Below, piece by piece: positions 14,496 to 22,405 of a DNA stretch of 28,858 nucleotides. This DNA comes from JAMWZF01 sp041628615 (lineage in GTDB: Bacteria > Pseudomonadota > Alphaproteobacteria > Rhodobacterales > Rhodobacteraceae): NCBI GenBank assembly GCA_041628615.1, contig JBFKOW010000022.1, positions 1-28,858 of the forward strand. Reading direction: 5' to 3'. A program made the translations under genes and the position numbers. The number at the start of each line of letters is the position of its first letter. Position 1 is the first letter of the stretch. The notes beneath the pieces are model-generated. The model had not been told where the DNA came from and did no database searches. It was given only the letters and a program-made list of their open reading frames with translations.

Positions 14496-15513
14496 CCTCC
14501 GGGGCGCCGCGGCGCTGTCGCGGCGCTGCGCCGACGCCGCGATCCTGCTTGCCGTCGAGGTGTGGGTCCGCCTGCGCCACCCCCGGCTGATCCGCGGCTA
14601 CCGGCTGCGCGAGCCCCGGCTCTGGGGTATCCCGCGGCTGCGCCGTCTGGGGTGCATCGCGCGGCCCCGGACCGGAAACGACAAGTATCTCTGGCGCAAG
14701 ATCTTCGACCACGATCCGCGCTTCGTCACCTTGTCGGACAAGCTGGCCTGCAAGGCGCGGGTGGCGGCGATGAGCCTGCCGGGGCTGGAGATCCCGCGAA
14801 CGCTCTGGCAGGGCACCGACCCGTCCGGGATCCCGGCCGCCCTGCTGCGCGGCGACGCGGTGCTGAAGGCCAGCCACGGCTACGCGATGAACCTGATGAT
14901 CCGCGGCGGCCGGCCCGGCCGGGCGAAGGTCGAGGCGGCAGGCCGCAACTTCATGGCCCGCCGGCATGGCGAGGACAGCCTGCAATGGGGCTATTTCGGC
15001 GTGCCGTCGCGGATCTTTCTCGAGGAGATGATCGCCGGGGCGGGGCCGGACCTGCAGGAGCTGAAGCTCTACACCTTCGGGCGGCAGGTGGTCCGCGTGA
15101 TCCATATCCGCGACCGCTTCGGCAGCCTCGGCGCGGCGGCCTGGGTGCTGGCGCCGGGCGGCGGTCTGCGGCGCGACCCGGAGGGCGCGGTGGTGGCGCA
15201 GACGCCGCTCGACGCGCCGCTGCCCGCGACGGCCGAACGGGCGATGGAGATCGCCGCCGAGCTGGGCGCCGAGTTCGATCACATGCGGGTGGACCTGCTG
15301 ACGGACGGCGCGCGGCTGTGGCTGTCGGAACTGACCGTCTACAACCTCGGCGGCCATTTTCCCGGCTTCGGCCACGACCCGGGCCACCCGGTGAGCCGGT
15401 TCTGGGACATCCGGCGCAGCTGGTTCCTGACCGCGCCGCAGCCCGGCTGGCGCGGGGTCTACGCCCGCGCCCTGCGCCGCCGGCTGGACGCGGCGGACCG
15501 AGGTGCGGACTGA
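14482..15513 (+). CDS. TupA-like ATP-grasp protein
   Basis: The 343-residue protein has the signature of TupA-like ATP-grasp enzymes: KYLWRKIFDHDP (residues 68-79) followed by FVTLSDKLACK (81-91). It also has a VLKASHGYAMNLM nucleotide-binding region near 125-140, a YFGVPSRIFLEEMI stretch near 170, and the metal/ATP-binding LWLSELTVYNLGGHFPG near the C-terminus. Relatives attach polyglutamate or other groups to teichuronopeptides or sit in capsule and exopolysaccharide loci, so a ligase acting on a surface polymer is plausible. The substrate is unknown. CTACAAGG before the ATG is the likely ribosome binding site and lies inside leuA, so the gene depends on leuA transcription and probably coupled translation. 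It is not part of leucine synthesis, so this looks like a surface-glycan gene placed behind a biosynthetic gene. Confidence 0.8.
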   Translation: MPASSLRGAAALSRRCADAAILLAVEVWVRLRHPRLIRGYRLREPRLWGIPRLRRLGCIARPRTGNDKYLWRKIFDHDPRFVTLSDKLACKARVAAMSLPGLEIPRTLWQGTDPSGIPAALLRGDAVLKASHGYAMNLMIRGGRPGRAKVEAAGRNFMARRHGEDSLQWGYFGVPSRIFLEEMIAGAGPDLQELKLYTFGRQVVRVIHIRDRFGSLGAAAWVLAPGGGLRRDPEGAVVAQTPLDAPLPATAERAMEIAAELGAEFDHMRVDLLTDGARLWLSELTVYNLGGHFPGFGHDPGHPVSRFWDIRRSWFLTAPQPGWRGVYARALRRRLDAADRGAD

Positions 15514-15516
15514 GGG

Positions 15517-16023
15517 TCAGGCCGGCGCGCGGCGCAGCCCGTCGGCCCATTCCGGGCGGCCCGCCTCGGCGTCGGTCGGGTGCAGCCGGATCATCTCGCC
15601 GCCGGGTTCGGAGACCCAGACCGGCAGGTCGCCGCGCCGGAAGTGGTCGAGCGCGGCGCGGGCCTCGGGCCGGTCCAGCGCCGCCAGCCCGCCGAGGCAG
15701 ACGCCGTGGACGTAGGCGGTGCGGAACCGGGCGTGGCTGCCGACCGACCAGGCATGGCCCCACATGACGCCGGACAGGTCCGGCCGCGCGGCGTCGGGCA
15801 GTCCGGGCAGGTGCCGCCACAGGCAATGCCAGGTCCGGCAGACCTCGAACCGGGTCTCGTAGATGCCGCAGCCGGCGGCGCAGGCGTGGACGCAGAGCGT
15901 TCCGGCGGGTTTCGCGAAGTCCGGCGTGTCGACGACCAGGTGCTCGCAGCAGACCCGGCATCCGCCGCAGTCCCGGCCCGCCACCAGCGGCCCGAAGATC
16001 GCCTCCGTTTCGGTCATCGCCAT
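15517..16023 (-). CDS. YkgJ-like cysteine-cluster protein
   Basis: The 168-residue minus-strand protein has nine Cys in its first 67 residues: Cys19, 22, 25 and 26 (CGGCRVCC), then Cys44, 48, 52, 62 and 67 around GCGIYETRFEVCRTWHC. This spacing matches the zinc/iron-binding YkgJ-type Cys-cluster family, whose function is unknown. The C-terminal 100 residues lack Cys apart from one (YVHGVCLGG) and carry no recognised domain. No signal peptide or membrane segment is present. Met1 (16023) or Met3 (16017) could be the start; neither has a clear Shine-Dalgarno site. It converges on the ATP-grasp gene (stops 3 bases apart) and diverges from the ASCH gene with 35 bases between starts. Confidence 0.75.
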   Translation of the reverse strand: MAMTETEAIFGPLVAGRDCGGCRVCCEHLVVDTPDFAKPAGTLCVHACAAGCGIYETRFEVCRTWHCLWRHLPGLPDAARPDLSGVMWGHAWSVGSHARFRTAYVHGVCLGGLAALDRPEARAALDHFRRGDLPVWVSEPGGEMIRLHPTDAEAGRPEWADGLRRAPA

Positions 16024-16058
16024 GGCCAGAGCCTACCCGCCCGCGCTATCACGGGTCC

Positions 16059-16520
16059 ATGGACAAGACCGCCGGGACCGACGCGATGTGGCGCGCCTAC
16101 TGCGCCGCGACCGGCACGACCGGCGACTACGGCGTGTTCGCGTTCGGCGACAGCCCGGCGCTGGCCGAGGACCTGGCCGCGCTCGTGGTGGACGGGCCGA
16201 AGCGGGCCACCGCCGGGCTCGCCCGCGACCACGCGCCCCGCACCGACGAGCCGCTGCCCGCGCCGGGCGGCCACTGGGTGATGCTGGGCGGCGACGGCAC
16301 ACCGCGCGGCATCATCCGCACCACCGGGGTGCGGGTCGGCCCGATGTCCTCGGTGACCGCCGCCTTCGCCTGGGACGAGGGCGAGGGCGACCGCTCGCGG
16401 GACGGCTGGCTGGCGATCCACGCGGCCTATTTCCGGCGCTGCGCGGCGGCGGGGGGATTCGCCTTCGACCCGGACATCGAGACCGTGTTCGAGCGTTTCG
16501 AGAAGGTCTGGCCGGAATAA
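16059..16520 (+). CDS. ASCH-domain protein (DUF437 type)
   Basis: The 153-residue protein is almost entirely an ASCH domain, a PUA-like beta-barrel fold. Diagnostic stretches are GPKRATAGL (46-54), GIIRTTGVRVGPM (84-96) and EGEGDRS (107-113), then WLAIHAAYFRR (117-127). ASCH proteins are believed to bind RNA or nucleotides; a few have shown ribonuclease or N4-acetylcytidine amidohydrolase activity (YqfB). This longer DUF437 form has no assigned role. The start is the ATG at 16059, 35 bases from the divergent Cys-cluster gene. A small hairpin follows the stop. Confidence 0.82.
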   Translation: MDKTAGTDAMWRAYCAATGTTGDYGVFAFGDSPALAEDLAALVVDGPKRATAGLARDHAPRTDEPLPAPGGHWVMLGGDGTPRGIIRTTGVRVGPMSSVTAAFAWDEGEGDRSRDGWLAIHAAYFRRCAAAGGFAFDPDIETVFERFEKVWPE

Positions 16521-16522
16521 TC

Positions 16523-16546
16523 TGCGGATTTCCGCAATTTGATCTT
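16523..16546 (+). terminator. Short hairpin with T-rich tail after the ASCH gene
   Basis: TGCGG (16523-16527) and CCGCA (16532-16536) around a 4-base loop, 2 bases after the stop, followed by ATTTGATCTT. The stem is short but the T-rich tail makes this a plausible weak intrinsic terminator. Confidence 0.4.
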
Positions 16547-16773
16547 TCCTGCGTTGAAAGCCATCAAGGTTCGTCGCCACTGCGGTGAGTCTTTCACTTT
16601 TTCAATCTGGAGGGGTCGGGTGAGCCCTCCCGACCGGCGCCGGATCCGGGTCTGCCGCAGCGTCCCGCCCGGCCTCCCCTTTCCCCCCTTCCGGACCCGC
16701 TCTATAAGCCCGCAATCGGTGGCGACCGGGGGAGGACCGCGCCACGCTCTCAAGCTTTCGGAAAGCGCCTCGC
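16547..16773 (+). promoter_or_regulatory. mreB upstream region with hairpin and -10-like box
   Basis: The longest non-coding stretch in the window (253 bases from the ASCH stop to mreB). Its first half is AT-richer than its surroundings. A hairpin pairs GGTCGGG (16614-16620) with CCCGACC (16629-16635). TATAAG (16703-16708) is the best -10 candidate and would put the start near 16715, but no -35 is convincing. A long leader of about 60 bases or more is likely. No open frame with coding support was found in it. Confidence 0.4.
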
Positions 16774-17811
16774 ATGATGGGTCTTGGTTCTCTCTTCTCG
16801 GCCGACATGGCCATCGATCTCGGCACCGCGAACACGCTGGTCTACGTCAAGGGACGCGGGATCATCCTGAGCGAACCCTCGGTGGTCGCCTACCACGTCA
16901 AGGACGGGGTGAAGAAGGTGCTCGCCGTCGGCGAGGACGCCAAGCTGATGCTGGGCCGCACCCCCGGCTCGATCGAGGCGATCCGGCCGATGCGCGAGGG
17001 CGTCATCGCCGACTTCGACGTCGCCGAGGAAATGATCAAGCATTTCATACGCAAGGTGCACCGGCGCACGACCTTCTCGAAGCCGAAGATCATCGTCTGC
17101 GTGCCCCATGGCGCCACCCCGGTCGAAAAGCGCGCGATCCGGCAGTCGGTGCTGTCGGCCGGCGCCCGCCGCGCCGGGCTGATCGCCGAACCGATCGCGG
17201 CGGCCATCGGCGCCGGGATGCCGATCACCGATCCCACCGGCAACATGGTGGTCGACATCGGCGGCGGCACCACCGAGGTCGCGGTGCTGTCCCTCGGCGA
17301 CATCGTCTATGCCCGGTCGGTCCGGGTCGGCGGCGACCGGATGGACGAGGCGATCGTCAGCTACCTGCGCCGGCAGCACAACCTGCTGATCGGCGAATCG
17401 ACCGCCGAGCGGATCAAGACCTCGATCGGCACCGCCCGGATGCCCGACGACGGCCGCGGCCAGTCGATGCACATCCGCGGCCGCGACCTGCTGAACGGCG
17501 TCCCGAAGGAAACCGAGATCAGCCAGGCGCAGGTCGCCGAGGCGCTGGCCGAACCGGTGCAGCAGATCTGCGAGGCGGTGATGACCGCGCTGGAGGCCAC
17601 CCCGCCCGACCTCGCCGCCGACATCGTCGACCGCGGCGTGATGCTGACCGGCGGCGGCGCGCTGCTGGGCGAACTGGATCTCGCGCTCCGCGAACAGACC
17701 GGCCTGGCCATCTCGGTGGCGGACGAGTCGCTCAACTGCGTCGCTCTTGGGACCGGCAAGGCCCTGGAATACGAGAAACAGCTCCGGCATGTGATAGACT
17801 ACGAGAGCTAA
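16774..17811 (+). CDS. mreB: Rod-shape-determining actin homologue MreB
   Basis: The bacterial actin that organises lateral-wall peptidoglycan synthesis at the inner face of the membrane; 345 residues, the usual length. The actin-fold phosphate-1 loop DLGTANT is at 15-21 and phosphate-2 with Asp161 is in VVDIGGGTTEVAV. The adenosine motif is GVMLTGGGALLGELD near 288-302. The N-terminal MGLGSLFSADMA is the amphipathic membrane-binding region. ATG at 16774 or 16777 (MMG) can both serve; only a weak GGAAAG precedes them. It heads the mreB-mreC-mreD-mrdA-rodA operon, as in other Rhodobacterales. Confidence 0.97.
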   Translation: MMGLGSLFSADMAIDLGTANTLVYVKGRGIILSEPSVVAYHVKDGVKKVLAVGEDAKLMLGRTPGSIEAIRPMREGVIADFDVAEEMIKHFIRKVHRRTTFSKPKIIVCVPHGATPVEKRAIRQSVLSAGARRAGLIAEPIAAAIGAGMPITDPTGNMVVDIGGGTTEVAVLSLGDIVYARSVRVGGDRMDEAIVSYLRRQHNLLIGESTAERIKTSIGTARMPDDGRGQSMHIRGRDLLNGVPKETEISQAQVAEALAEPVQQICEAVMTALEATPPDLAADIVDRGVMLTGGGALLGELDLALREQTGLAISVADESLNCVALGTGKALEYEKQLRHVIDYES

Positions 17812-17844
17812 CCCGGCCGCCGTGGCGGCGAAGGACGTGCGGTC

Positions 17845-18771
17845 TTGGCCAAGGACAGACGCAGCCAGGAAGACTATGCCGGGCCGACCCGCAGATTGCT
17901 GGTCGGCCTGCTCGTCATGGTCATGCTGGCCTTCTTCCTGGTCTGGCGGATCGACAGCCCGCGGGTCGAGCGATTCCGCGCCGAGGTGGTGGACCGCGTG
18001 GTGCCGTCGTTCGAGTGGGTGATGGCCCCGGTCCGCGCCGCCGCGCATCTCGTCGCGGATTTCCAGTCCTACCAGCGGCTCGCCCAGCAGAACCAGGACC
18101 TGCGCAGGGAACTGCAACAGATGAAGGCCTGGCGGGAGGCGGCGCTCCAGCTCGAGCAGGAAAATGCAAAACTGCGCGACCTCAACGACGTCCGGCTCGA
18201 CCCGAAACTGACCTTCGTGACCGGCGTCGTGCTGACAGACAGCGGCTCTCCGTTCCGGCAGTCGGTCCTGCTGAACGTGGGTTCCCGGGACGGCATCCTC
18301 GACGGCTGGGCGGCCATGGATGGCCTTGGCCTCGTCGGCCGGATCAGCGGCGTCGGCGACGACACCGCCCGCGTGATCCTGCTCACCGACACCACCAGCC
18401 GGATCCCGGTCACGATCCAGCCCTCGGGCCAGCGCGCGATCCTGTCCGGCGACAACACCATCAACCCGCTGCTCGACTTCATCGAGGATCCCGACCAGGT
18501 GCGCCCCGGCGACCGGGTGGTGACCTCGGGCGACGGCGGCGTGTTCCCGCCCGACCTGCAGGTCGGGCAGGTCGCGCTCGGTTCGGACCAGAGGCTGCGG
18601 CTGCGGCTGAGCGCCGATTACGAGCGGCTGGAGTTCCTGCGCGTGCTGCGCAACCAGGGCGCCGAGCCGATCACCGACACCGGCGCCCTGATCGCGCCCG
18701 AGGACATCGCCGGCCCGTCCGCCCCGGCGGAGGGCACCGACGCGCTGGCGCAGGGGGGCGAGGATGGCTGA
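17845..18771 (+). CDS. mreC: Rod-shape-determining protein MreC
   Basis: A periplasmic scaffold anchored by one N-terminal membrane helix that links MreB to PBP2/RodA. The 308 residues contain a short cytoplasmic tail, a membrane helix at about 19-35 and a coiled coil at about 75-112 that dimerises MreC. The two beta-barrel domains follow, with the family pattern LLNVGSRDGILDGWAAMDGLGLVGRI near 143-168. The start is the TTG at 17845: AAGGA at 17831-17835 gives the right spacing and no ATG exists in frame before the membrane helix. The acidic tail EGTDALAQGGEDG overlaps mreD by 8 bases. Confidence 0.94.
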   Translation: MAKDRRSQEDYAGPTRRLLVGLLVMVMLAFFLVWRIDSPRVERFRAEVVDRVVPSFEWVMAPVRAAAHLVADFQSYQRLAQQNQDLRRELQQMKAWREAALQLEQENAKLRDLNDVRLDPKLTFVTGVVLTDSGSPFRQSVLLNVGSRDGILDGWAAMDGLGLVGRISGVGDDTARVILLTDTTSRIPVTIQPSGQRAILSGDNTINPLLDFIEDPDQVRPGDRVVTSGDGGVFPPDLQVGQVALGSDQRLRLRLSADYERLEFLRVLRNQGAEPITDTGALIAPEDIAGPSAPAEGTDALAQGGEDG

Positions 18772-19306
18772 GACCGGACCGCTGACCCGCATCGCCGTGG
18801 CCCGGCTGATCTTCCTTGGCCTGTGCCTGGCGCTCATCTATGCCCGCCTGCTGCCGCTGGAGACGGTGCCGCGCACGCTGGTGATGCCCGACATCCTGCT
18901 GGCGCTGACCCTGTCATGGGTGGCGCGGCGGCCGGCCTACGTGCCGGCGCTGCTGATCGCGGCGGTGTTCCTGCTGGCCGACCTGATGTTCCAGCGCCCG
19001 CCGGGCCTGTGGACCGCCCTCGTCCTGTTGCTGACCGAGGCCCTGCGCCGCCGCGCGGCCGAGTTGCGCGGGCTGACCTTCCTGCTCGAATGGACCACCG
19101 TCGCGGTCTGCATCGTCGCGGTGTTCTTCGGCTACCGGCTGGCCCTCGCGCTCACCATGTTGCCGCCGCCGCCGCTGGTGCCCTACCTTGTGCAGATGGT
19201 GATGACGATCCTGGCCTACCCGGTGGTCACCGGCCTGTGCTACCTGCTGCTCGGCCTGCGCCGTCCGGCGCCGGGCGCGGTCGAAGCCTACGGGCAGAAG
19301 CTGTGA
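18764..19306 (+). CDS. mreD: Rod-shape-determining protein MreD
   Basis: The 180-residue integral membrane protein has about five or six hydrophobic helices and the family proline/aspartate pattern VMPDILLALTLSWVARRP near residue 40-57. It follows mreC as in nearly all rod-shaped Proteobacteria and is required for the elongasome. The RBS-like GGCGAGG before the ATG lies inside mreC, which it overlaps by 8 bases. The stop overlaps the GTG start of mrdA (GTGA). Confidence 0.9.
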   Translation: MAETGPLTRIAVARLIFLGLCLALIYARLLPLETVPRTLVMPDILLALTLSWVARRPAYVPALLIAAVFLLADLMFQRPPGLWTALVLLLTEALRRRAAELRGLTFLLEWTTVAVCIVAVFFGYRLALALTMLPPPPLVPYLVQMVMTILAYPVVTGLCYLLLGLRRPAPGAVEAYGQKL

Positions 19307-21243
19307 AGCGCCGCGACGCCGAAACCGCCGAGAGCGTTCGCCGCATCTCGCGGCGGGGCCTGGTCATGGTCGGCGGCCAGGTGGCGATCATGGGCGTGCT
19401 GGGCTGGCGCATGCGGTCGATGCAGGTCGACCAGGCCGAGAGCTACCGCCTTCTGGCCGAGGAGAACCGGATCTCGGTCCAGCTCCTGCCCCCCGCCCGT
19501 GGCCTGATCTTCGACGTGAACGGCGTGCCGCTGGCCGAGAACGCCCAGAACTACCGGATCATCATGGTCCGCGAGGAGGCCGGGGACGCCGAGCGCGCCC
19601 TGCGCGACCTCGCCGATCTGGTGCCGCTGACCGGGGAAGAGATCGACCGGGCGCTGGAGGAGGCGCTGAGCCGGCCGCCGCACATCCGCGTGCCGATCGC
19701 CGAGCGGGTCCGCTGGGAGGACCTGTCCCGGGTGGCGGTGAACGCCCCCGCCCTGCCCGGGATCTATCCCGAGGTCGGCCTGTCCCGGCATTACCCGCTG
19801 GGCGAGGACACCGCCCACATCGTCGGCTATGTCGGCCCGGTCTCGGACTACGACCTGAGCCGGATCGAGGACCCCGACCCGATGCTGCTGCTGCCGCGGT
19901 TCCAGATCGGCAAGACCGGCGTCGAGCAGAAGCACGAGGGCGACCTGCGCGGCAAGGCCGGCAACCGGCAGGTCGAGGTCAACGCCGCCGGCCGGGTGAT
20001 GCGCGAACTGGGCCGGATCGAGGGCACCCCCGGCGCCGACCTGCAGCTCACCATCGACGCCCGGCTGCAGAACTACGTCCAGGCCCGGCTGGCGGGCGAA
20101 AGCGCCAGCGTCGTGGTGATGGACTGCGACACCGGCGATATCCGGGCGATCGCCTCGGCGCCGTCCTTCGACCCCAACCTGTTCGTCCGCGGCATCTCGG
20201 TCGCGGACTGGAACGGACTGAACGAGAACAAGTATCGCCCGCTCGCGGCGAAGGCGGTGCAGGGCGCCTACCCGCCCGGTTCGACCTTCAAGATGGTGAC
20301 GGCGATGGCGGCGCTGGAGGCCGGGGTGATCGGGCCCGAGGACACCGTCTACTGCCCCGGCCATACCGAGGTGTCGGGCCTGCGGTTCCATTGCTGGCGC
20401 CGCACCGGGCACGGCAACGTCAACCTGCACACGTCGCTGAAGGAAAGCTGCGACGTCTATTACTACGACATCGCCCAGCGCGTCGGCGTCGACAAGATCG
20501 CCGAGATGGCCCGCCGGCTCGGGCTCGGGATGCGCCACGAGGTGCCGATGTCGGCGGTGTCCGGCGGACTGATCCCGGATCGGGCCTGGAAGGCCGAGAC
20601 CCGCGGCGAGCAGTGGCGCATCGGCGACACCGTGAACGCCTCGATCGGCCAGGGCTACGTGCTGACCTCGCCGCTGCAGCTTGCGGTGATGATCGCCCGG
20701 CTGGCCACCGGGCGCAGCGTGACCCCCCGGCTGGTGCGGTCGGTGGACGGCATCGAGCAGCCCGACGGCGCGGGCGAGACGCTGGGCCTGAACGAGAACA
20801 ACCTGCGCCGGATCCGCGCCTCGCTGTTCGACGTCTGCAACAGCCAGCGCGGCACCGCCTACCGGTCCCGGATCGTCGCCGAGGGGATGCGCATGGCGGG
20901 CAAGACCGGCACCAGCCAGGTCCGCCGGATCACCGCCGAGGAACGCGCCCGCGGCGTCACCCGCAACGAGGACCTGCCCTGGGAGCGCCGCGACCACGCG
21001 CTCTGGGTCAACTACGCTCCCGCCGAGGCGCCGAAATACGCCGTCGCGGTGGTGGTCGAGCATGGCGGCGGCGGGTCCACCGCGGCGGCGCCGATCGGCC
21101 GGGACGTGACCCTGCAGGCGCTCTATGACGGCGCCCCGCCGCTCGACGCCTATCCCGAGACCGCCCGCCGCGAGGCGGAGGACTTGCAACGCCGGCTGGA
21201 GCTGCGCGACATCCGCGGCCCGCTGTCCCGCGACCGGGCCTGA
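19303..21243 (+). CDS. mrdA: Penicillin-binding protein 2, elongation-specific transpeptidase
   Basis: The class B PBP that cross-links lateral-wall peptidoglycan with RodA. The 646-residue protein has a membrane anchor near residues 17-37, then a dimerisation domain beginning with the RGLIFDVNGVPLAEN stretch. The transpeptidase domain carries the active-site Ser327 and Lys330 (PPGSTFK), the second motif Ser382-Cys-Asp and the third motif Lys534-Thr-Gly (GKTGTSQV). SCD rather than SxN is normal for PBP2. The start is the GTG at 19303, whose last bases form the mreD stop; the frame is open further upstream but that part is a shadow of mreD. The C-terminus after about residue 600 is a charged tail of about 45 residues. 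RodA starts 6 bases after the stop. Confidence 0.96.
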   Translation: MKRRDAETAESVRRISRRGLVMVGGQVAIMGVLGWRMRSMQVDQAESYRLLAEENRISVQLLPPARGLIFDVNGVPLAENAQNYRIIMVREEAGDAERALRDLADLVPLTGEEIDRALEEALSRPPHIRVPIAERVRWEDLSRVAVNAPALPGIYPEVGLSRHYPLGEDTAHIVGYVGPVSDYDLSRIEDPDPMLLLPRFQIGKTGVEQKHEGDLRGKAGNRQVEVNAAGRVMRELGRIEGTPGADLQLTIDARLQNYVQARLAGESASVVVMDCDTGDIRAIASAPSFDPNLFVRGISVADWNGLNENKYRPLAAKAVQGAYPPGSTFKMVTAMAALEAGVIGPEDTVYCPGHTEVSGLRFHCWRRTGHGNVNLHTSLKESCDVYYYDIAQRVGVDKIAEMARRLGLGMRHEVPMSAVSGGLIPDRAWKAETRGEQWRIGDTVNASIGQGYVLTSPLQLAVMIARLATGRSVTPRLVRSVDGIEQPDGAGETLGLNENNLRRIRASLFDVCNSQRGTAYRSRIVAEGMRMAGKTGTSQVRRITAEERARGVTRNEDLPWERRDHALWVNYAPAEAPKYAVAVVVEHGGGGSTAAAPIGRDVTLQALYDGAPPLDAYPETARREAEDLQRRLELRDIRGPLSRDRA

Positions 21244-21249
21244 GCCGCG

Positions 21250-22395
21250 ATGTCCTATCTCGAGTATCAGGTCAAATACGTCCCCACCGGGCTGCGCAAG
21301 CTGCTCTACCTGAACTGGCCGCTGGTGTTCCTGGTGACGGCGGTGGCCTGTCTCGGGTTCCTGATGCTCTACTCGGTTGCCGGCGGCGATCTCGGCCGCT
21401 GGGCCGAGCCGCAGATGAAGCGGTTCGCCCTCGGCCTCACGCTGATGATGATCGTGGCGATGGTGCCGGTCTATTTCTGGCGCAACGTCGCCGCGCTGGC
21501 CTATGCGGTGTCGCTGCTGCTGCTGCTGATGGTCGAGTTCGTCGGCGTCACCGGTATGGGCGCGCAGCGCTGGATCGACCTCGGCTTCATGCGGCTTCAG
21601 CCCTCCGAGCTGATGAAGATCACCCTCGTGATGCTGCTCGCCGCCTATTACGACTGGCTGCCGCTGAAGAAGGCGTCGCGCCCCTTCTGGGTGCTGGTCC
21701 CGCTGATCTTCATCGCCCTGCCGACCATGCTGGTGCTGCGCCAGCCGGATCTCGGCACCTCGATCCTGCTGGTCATGGGCGGCGGCACGATGATGTTCCT
21801 CGCCGGGGTCCACTGGGCCTATTTCGGGACGGTGATCGCCGCCGGGATCGGCCTGATCGCCGCGGTGTTCCAGAGCCGCGGCACGTCCTGGCAGCTTCTC
21901 GAGAACTACCAGTACCGGCGGATCGACACTTTCCTCGACCCCTCCGCCGACCCGATCGGGGCCGGCTATCACATCACCCAGGCCAAGATCGCGCTGGGAT
22001 CGGGGGGCTGGACCGGCCGCGGCTTCATGCAGGGCACCCAGTCGCGGCTGAACTTCCTGCCCGAGAAGCACACCGACTTCATCTTCACCACGCTGGCCGA
22101 GGAATTCGGGTTCCTCGGGGCCTTCGCCCTGCTGGTGCTCTATGCCCTCATCATCCTGTTCTGCGTGCTGTCGGCGCTGCAGAACCGGGACCGCTTCGCG
22201 TCGCTGCTGACCCTCGGGATCGCGATGACCTTCTTCCTGTTCTTTGCCGTGAACATGGCGATGGTGATGGGCCTCGCCCCGGTGGTGGGGGTGCCGCTGC
22301 CGCTGGTCAGCTACGGCGGCTCGGCGATGCTGGTGCTGCTCGGGGCCTTCGGGCTGGTGCAGTCGGCCCATGTCCACCGCCCGCGGCAGCGCTGA
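21250..22395 (+). CDS. rodA: SEDS peptidoglycan glycosyltransferase RodA
   Basis: The polytopic polymerase of lipid II for cell elongation, partner of PBP2. The 381 residues form about ten membrane helices and carry SEDS signatures: RQPDLGTS (164-171) and the long periplasmic-loop motif PEKHTDFIF (271-279). The closing SYGGSAMLVLLGAFGL near the C-terminus fits the family. It lacks the FtsW-specific context and sits directly after mrdA. The start ATG at 21250 follows the mrdA stop by 6 bases; the weak GCCGCG upstream suggests coupled translation. Confidence 0.96.
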   Translation: MSYLEYQVKYVPTGLRKLLYLNWPLVFLVTAVACLGFLMLYSVAGGDLGRWAEPQMKRFALGLTLMMIVAMVPVYFWRNVAALAYAVSLLLLLMVEFVGVTGMGAQRWIDLGFMRLQPSELMKITLVMLLAAYYDWLPLKKASRPFWVLVPLIFIALPTMLVLRQPDLGTSILLVMGGGTMMFLAGVHWAYFGTVIAAGIGLIAAVFQSRGTSWQLLENYQYRRIDTFLDPSADPIGAGYHITQAKIALGSGGWTGRGFMQGTQSRLNFLPEKHTDFIFTTLAEEFGFLGAFALLVLYALIILFCVLSALQNRDRFASLLTLGIAMTFFLFFAVNMAMVMGLAPVVGVPLPLVSYGGSAMLVLLGAFGLVQSAHVHRPRQR

Positions 22396-22405
22396 GCCCG
22401 TGCCG

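Noticed and set aside
16539..16567. TTGAT and ATCAA half-sites of an FNR-type box upstream of mreB
   Set aside because: The half-sites are 19 bases apart instead of the 4 needed for an FnrL site.
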